Shown piece by piece: positions 59,945 to 64,000 of a stretch of DNA of 64,000 nt. Under the pieces are notes generated by a model. That model saw nothing but the letters and a program-made list of their open reading frames with translations, did no database searches and had not been told where the DNA came from. The stretch is from Coriaria nepalensis (lineage: Eukaryota > Streptophyta > Magnoliopsida > Cucurbitales > Coriariaceae). Position numbers and translations under genes: made by a program. The stretch's first letter is position 1; each line of letters begins with the position of its first letter. The stretch spans positions 8,068,501 to 8,132,500 of the forward strand of contig CP114490.1 in assembly GCA_027186245.1 (NCBI GenBank), read 5' to 3'.

Positions 59945-61999
59945 AATGTCTTTTTCCACCTTCAAAAAAGCTAAGATAGCAAATCATCAAATAAAAGCCA
60001 ATATATAAAGTAATAACAACTTATATATAATTTTTTTTTTAAAATAGAGATCCTTTGCTAGAAGATTTGTGGTGGAAATCTATTAAATTCATAAGAAAAT
60101 TAAATTAAGACTTGATTAAAAGAGAGGAAACTTAACAGGCATGAAGAACCAAGCAAATGATACAATATAATGAAGGATTTAATTGGATGAATATAAAAAA
60201 TAGTAATATTCTGAATTAAAAAGCAAAAAGAAACCCAGAAGAAGAACCAGAAAATCAAGCCAATAACTTAAATCTGAAAGACCAAAATCTCGACATGAAT
60301 TGATTGATCAGAATCACAAGGTCATAAGCTCTACCTAACAGGTAAATGGCTATTTTTCTTGCGTTAACGATATTATTATCAATGGCTTTACATGTAATTA
60401 ATTACATTAAACGGCCGTACCGGAAGGCTAATTGGATCCTGTTCTTGTCCTATCTCAAAAGCGGTTAGGAGATTGCTGTTTCCTATGAAACACACGCAAC
60501 AGAAAACGTGTTTTTTTTTGTTTTTTTTTCCTTTCCCTGGTAAAAATTAGGATAAACTCCCTATAATATCAGAAACATGTATGCATCCCCATATTTTGAT
60601 TAAAACCAAGATAAAGCCCTCTCTCCTTTTCCAAGTTTCAGCGAATTTGCTGAAATAACGTAACTAATCAGCATGACCCGAAACATAAATAACTAAGGAT
60701 GAGCGGGTAGCGGGTAGCGGGTAGCGGGTAGCGGGTAGCGGGTAGCGGGGAGGGGTACTGGTGCCGGCCACCCTCAACTTTTGCCACTCTTAATTTCTGC
60801 TCTCAACTTTTATACAAATCTAAATCACTTTAATAAGTAAATCATATATAGTAATTTTATAATGTTACTAGAATAATTTTTATAACTTTTTCCACTTCAA
60901 AATATTATAGATTAATTTTTATTTTTCATTCTCATTTTTATTATTATTCATTATATAACGAAAACAAACAAAAATTATCATTCATATTTTCTTTTTATTT
61001 CTATTTTCATTTGTTCAAGAAATCGAACCAAACATACCCTTAAAATCTAATTGCAGTGAGGAACGGATATAAAACTGCATTATGTAAATTAGCATATTAA
61101 GTTTATGTTGTCTAATTGCAGTACTGTCTTGTCTGTCTATATCATTCTCGTTCTCTTATCGAATAGAAAAAAATGATCTTCTTATATGATTCTGAAAAGT
61201 ATTTATTTCTTCCTCCTATACAATAAAAAACCTAAAGGGATCAAACCAAGATGTAAAATGGATTTGGGTGATCCATACCCGAGATGCAAAGTTCTAGTTT
61301 GATCACCTAAATACATTTTGTCTCTAGGTTCAAACCCATACTCGAAAATAACACTTTTTAATTTTTTATTTTATCAATAACTAGAGAAAATTCGTGTGAG
61401 GGAAAAAAAAAAAAGAGAAAGAAATTTTATGGTAGGAAAGTGGAAGAATAAAAGAATTTATATGAAAAATTAGAATTTTAAATAACGTGGCATGTCATAA
61501 AAACATGTCATCATTATTCTATTAGTAGAAAATGGTTAAATTAACAATAAGAGATATTTGGCATAATTAAAAAAATACATAAAGTAAAGCACAAAAAATA
61601 AAATATGAGGGGTCTTTTTAGAAATATCTTTTAGACCTAAAGATAAAAATACAATAAACTTTTTAACAATGAAAATGTAAGAAGTTTTGGACTTTTAGCC
61701 CAAATCAAAATGGTTAAACTATTATTTTAATCCCTCCATTTACAAACTTTTCATATTTTGTATTATTGAATCCAATAATTCTTTTAACTTTTTGATTTAT
61801 CTTATTTTGGTCTCTATCCTTAAAAGAAAATAAAGTAAGGAAAAAGTTTATAAAAAAACTCCCTTAATCTTTTTTGTTATTTATTTTCACTATAATCTTC
61901 GTCCCCAGCCATTTCCACCATGTTTGCCCTCTCAACCATATTCATCTTTCAAAAGAATCTCTTGTGACTATAATATATTTACAATAAATGATCCCTTCA
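59945..61999. other. Intergenic: upstream of the Cys-rich protein gene
   Basis: No other gene recognised. Contains the promoter of the gene at 58739-59944, the GCGGGTA minisatellite at 60703-60744 and AT-rich sequence from 60780 onwards. Confidence 0.4.
60703..60750 (+). repeat. (GCGGGTA)6 minisatellite, G-quadruplex-prone
   Basis: Six exact 7-bp units, then GCGGGGAGGGG. Every unit supplies a GGG separated by four bases, so the tract satisfies the G3N4 quadruplex pattern several times over. It lies about 760 bp upstream of the ATG at 59944 in an otherwise AT-rich stretch. Confidence 0.9.
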
Positions 62000-62770
62000 T
62001 CTTATCAATACCCTAACTCGTTCTAGTGGTTTAACTATTAAATCTCAATAGATAAATCATATGAACTATTATATCTTTAATAAATATCGATAATAGATTT
62101 ATAGAAATTCTTTTCATATCATACTTCTTTGTAAAGATTCTTTATTTAATAAATAATATGATATATTTCTAAATACGAAAGCGATAGATTCTATCTTGAT
62201 CTCATAACTTTCGTGTATAATATTTCATACCCAATATTTCACCCCGTGTTCACCCTTAGCCATGACTAACTTAAATGATATCAAAGCATAAACCATAGAT
62301 ATAAGGTACCATGGCAATCTCGGATCTAAGAACCACATGTAATATAGTTCTTAGATAATTTTCATTAACACTTAGTATTAATTACCATTAAAAATTATCT
62401 AAGTATCACGTTTAGTACCATTAATCTCCACTAAGCACTAACACAATCATTCTGATGTTCCACTAACACCGACGATCTTGAGAACGGCCACCCTAAACAC
62501 TTTAGATGATTAACTATGTGAGCTATGTTCCACTAGCCTATGACAATGAACACTTCATGTTTATATGCTTTAAGCAACTTGAGTCTCAATAATTATGATC
62601 TTTATTATGATCTCTAAAGTGCATAACTTAAAATACTGAACTTTATTATTATATGCATTTATAGAACATAAGATATTAATTCCAAAAAAATCAGTAAACA
62701 TGATAAATAATAACTGATTTTCATGATGATAATTAATAATAATATTTATTATTTTACGAATGTATGCATA
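62000..62770 (-). mobile_element. LTR of the repeated family, inverted (copy G), partial
   Basis: The reverse complement matches 39790-40580 almost continuously, for example AAGTTATGCACTTTAGAGAT and AGATAATTTTTAATGGTAAT. Only the first ~0.8 kb of the LTR is recognisable. It abuts a gypsy fragment at about 62780. Confidence 0.7.
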
Positions 62771-62879
62771 AAGAGAGTAAGGGGAGAGGTATCATTGAAG
62801 AAAAGGATTGAGAAATACTATAAGAATTAGGTTCAGCCACAACATATGTAAATTGGAGAATTGTTTGTGGGAAAAACTA

Positions 62880-63035
62880 TCGGTGTCCCATGCCGTGGAA
62901 GCCTAGGGGAGAATTGGGAAGGCTCATATAAAATAAATGCAGTAGTCCAACCTGGCACTTACCGACTCATAATCATAAAGGGTAAAACATTGGTATGCCA
63001 TAGAATGTTGAGCATCTGAAAAGGTACTTTTAGGA
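62880..63035 (+). pseudogene. Ty3/gypsy integrase C-terminal remnant
   Basis: Encodes ENWEGSYKINAVVQPGTYRL followed by KGKTLVCHRML, the pattern W-E-G-P-Y-x-V...G-T-Y-x-L that ends many Ty3/gypsy integrases. A stop follows directly (LSI*). It belongs to a gypsy element most of which is deleted or replaced by copy G. Confidence 0.65.
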
Positions 63036-63179
63036 AGGAGAAGTTAGTAGAAGTATGTAAGTAGAGAATGCATCTTGTTTTGTGGTGTAAATTATTAGCC
63101 CCAAAGTCTAGTTGTGGGGAAATGCAAATAGTAAGAGCATATTAGCTTACTTTTTGTGATAGAATTTGTTGTCAACCAA

Positions 63180-63900
63180 GCCTGAATTCAACAGGCCTTG
63201 AATAATAAATAAAGAGTCATCTCAAACTTAACTCAAAAGTTAGCCTTATAAAATTTCTCTAATTCTCAAACAATCCTAACTTTAATAAGGCTCGAATAAT
63301 AAGCAAGGAGTCAGCTTAGCCTTAACTCAAAAGTTGGCTAAAAAATATTTATTCAAGGATCAACCAATCTTGAGTCTAATAAGCCTCGAATAATAGGCAC
63401 GGAGTCAACTGATGCTTAACTCCAAAATTGGCCTTAAAAATTTTCTTTAAGGTGTAATTAATCCTAACTCCAATAAGCCTCGAATAATAGGTAAGAAGTC
63501 TACTCAGTTTTAGCTCAAAAGTTGGGATACAAAAATTTCTTTAAGGCTCAACCAATCCTAACTCTAATAAGCCACAAATAATAGGCAGAGAGTCAGCTCA
63601 ACCTTAACTCTAAAGTTGCCTTTCAAAATTTTCTTTTAAGGCTTAACCAATCTTTACTCTTATAAATCTCAAATATTCAGCTCAACATTAACTTAAAAGT
63701 TGGCCTTACAAAATTCCTCTAAGGCTCAACCAATCCCGACTCCAATAAGCCTAAAAAAATAAGTAAAGGTCAACTCAGCCTTAACTTCAAATTTGGCCTT
63801 ACAAATTTTTTACTCTACAAACTGACAAAACCTAACTCCATTAAGTCTTGAACAATGGGTAAGGAGTTAGGTTAGTAATACTTCCAAAGTTTCTCTTAAG
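63180..63900 (+). repeat. 94-bp tandem array downstream of a gypsy pol end
   Basis: At least eight diverged units. The anchor AAGCCTCGAATAAT (or variants) occurs at about 63193, 63287, 63381, 63475, 63569, 63664, 63747 and 63843, with spacings of 94, 94, 94, 94, 95, 83 and 96. Each unit also has a TTAACTCAAAAGTTGGCCTT block and a CTCAACCAATCCTAACTC block. The position between a gypsy integrase end and the expected 3' LTR is where Tat/Ogre-type elements carry such arrays. Confidence 0.85.
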
Positions 63901-64000
63901 TTTTAACAATAAGGTATGGGCCAGACATTTACATCCCTAAATCAAGCTTGACCCTATAAAAATTGGAAAAGATGTCAACTCAAGGATAAATCCTAAGATT
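63901..64000. other. Right edge after the tandem array
   Basis: Sequence after the last repeat unit, with no recognised feature. The 3' LTR of the gypsy element, if present, would lie beyond the window. Confidence 0.3.

Noticed and set aside
60703..60750. Interstitial telomere repeat
   Set aside because: The heptamer is GCGGGTA, not TTTAGGG or its permutation.
63180..63900. Regular repeats resembling a CRISPR array
   Set aside because: The whole 94-bp unit is repeated with mutations; there are no unique spacers, and the genome is a plant.

Overview
The window looks like nuclear DNA of a flowering plant, most likely a eudicot. It is AT-rich, its genes have GT-AG introns, the gene families are plant-specific, and much of the rest is decayed plant transposons. 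I cannot name the species. All protein calls rest on motif recognition by eye and all exon joins on reading frame and splice sites.

Left part (1-24 kb): two intronless class-I carboxylesterase (CXE) genes at 1.4 and 16.2 kb bracket a related pair of aspartic-protease-like sequences. One is a full-length protein that has lost its first catalytic Asp motif (12.3 kb). The other is a 5'-truncated pseudogene directly behind the first CXE (2.5 kb). Next come two plastocyanin-like (cupredoxin) sequences placed head to head: an intact two-exon gene on the minus strand (18.8-19.7 kb) and a broken copy on the plus strand (21.3-21.9 kb). Between these genes lie LTR fragments (4.75-7.8 kb), the 3' end of a hAT transposon (7.8-9.3 kb), a minus-strand RTE-type LINE (9.3-11.3 kb), a small copia remnant (14.9-15.9 kb) and a Tigger/pogo-like transposase remnant (23.5-24.2 kb).

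Middle (24-46 kb): a foldback element (24.5-25.4 kb) precedes a complete eight-exon CYP40 cyclophilin/TPR co-chaperone gene on the minus strand (27.8-31.65 kb, 361 aa). A copia element with both LTRs but no integrase (31.8-36.4 kb) starts about 160 bp upstream of the CYP40 start codon. A nested block of retroelements follows (37.4-46.0 kb). In it a second copia element is split twice, once by a ~1.9-kb LTR and once by a 2,656-bp solo LTR with a TTTAT target duplication.

Right part (46-64 kb): a tRNA-Ile(AAT) gene (46.3 kb), a 0.6-kb hAT-like MITE (47.3-47.9 kb), a five-exon GARP/G2-like transcription factor of the HHO/NIGT1 group on the minus strand (49.4-51.5 kb, 396 aa), a larger hAT remnant whose end matches the MITE (51.9-53.75 kb), a Ty3/gypsy gag split by another LTR (53.8-57.6 kb), a three-exon gene for a secreted Cys-rich plant protein of unknown function (58.7-59.9 kb, 238 aa), a G-rich minisatellite (60.7 kb), and a gypsy integrase tail followed by a 94-bp tandem array at the right edge (62.9-63.9 kb).

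The genes do not form a pathway. CYP40 (chaperone), the HHO factor (nutrient-responsive transcription), the tRNA and the local duplicates (CXE, protease-like, cupredoxin) are independent units. I found no unprecedented multi-gene system. The most distinctive points are the catalytically impaired protease-like gene, the LTR at the CYP40 promoter, the clean nested-transposon history, the two G-quadruplex-prone tracts and the tandem array behind a gypsy pol end.
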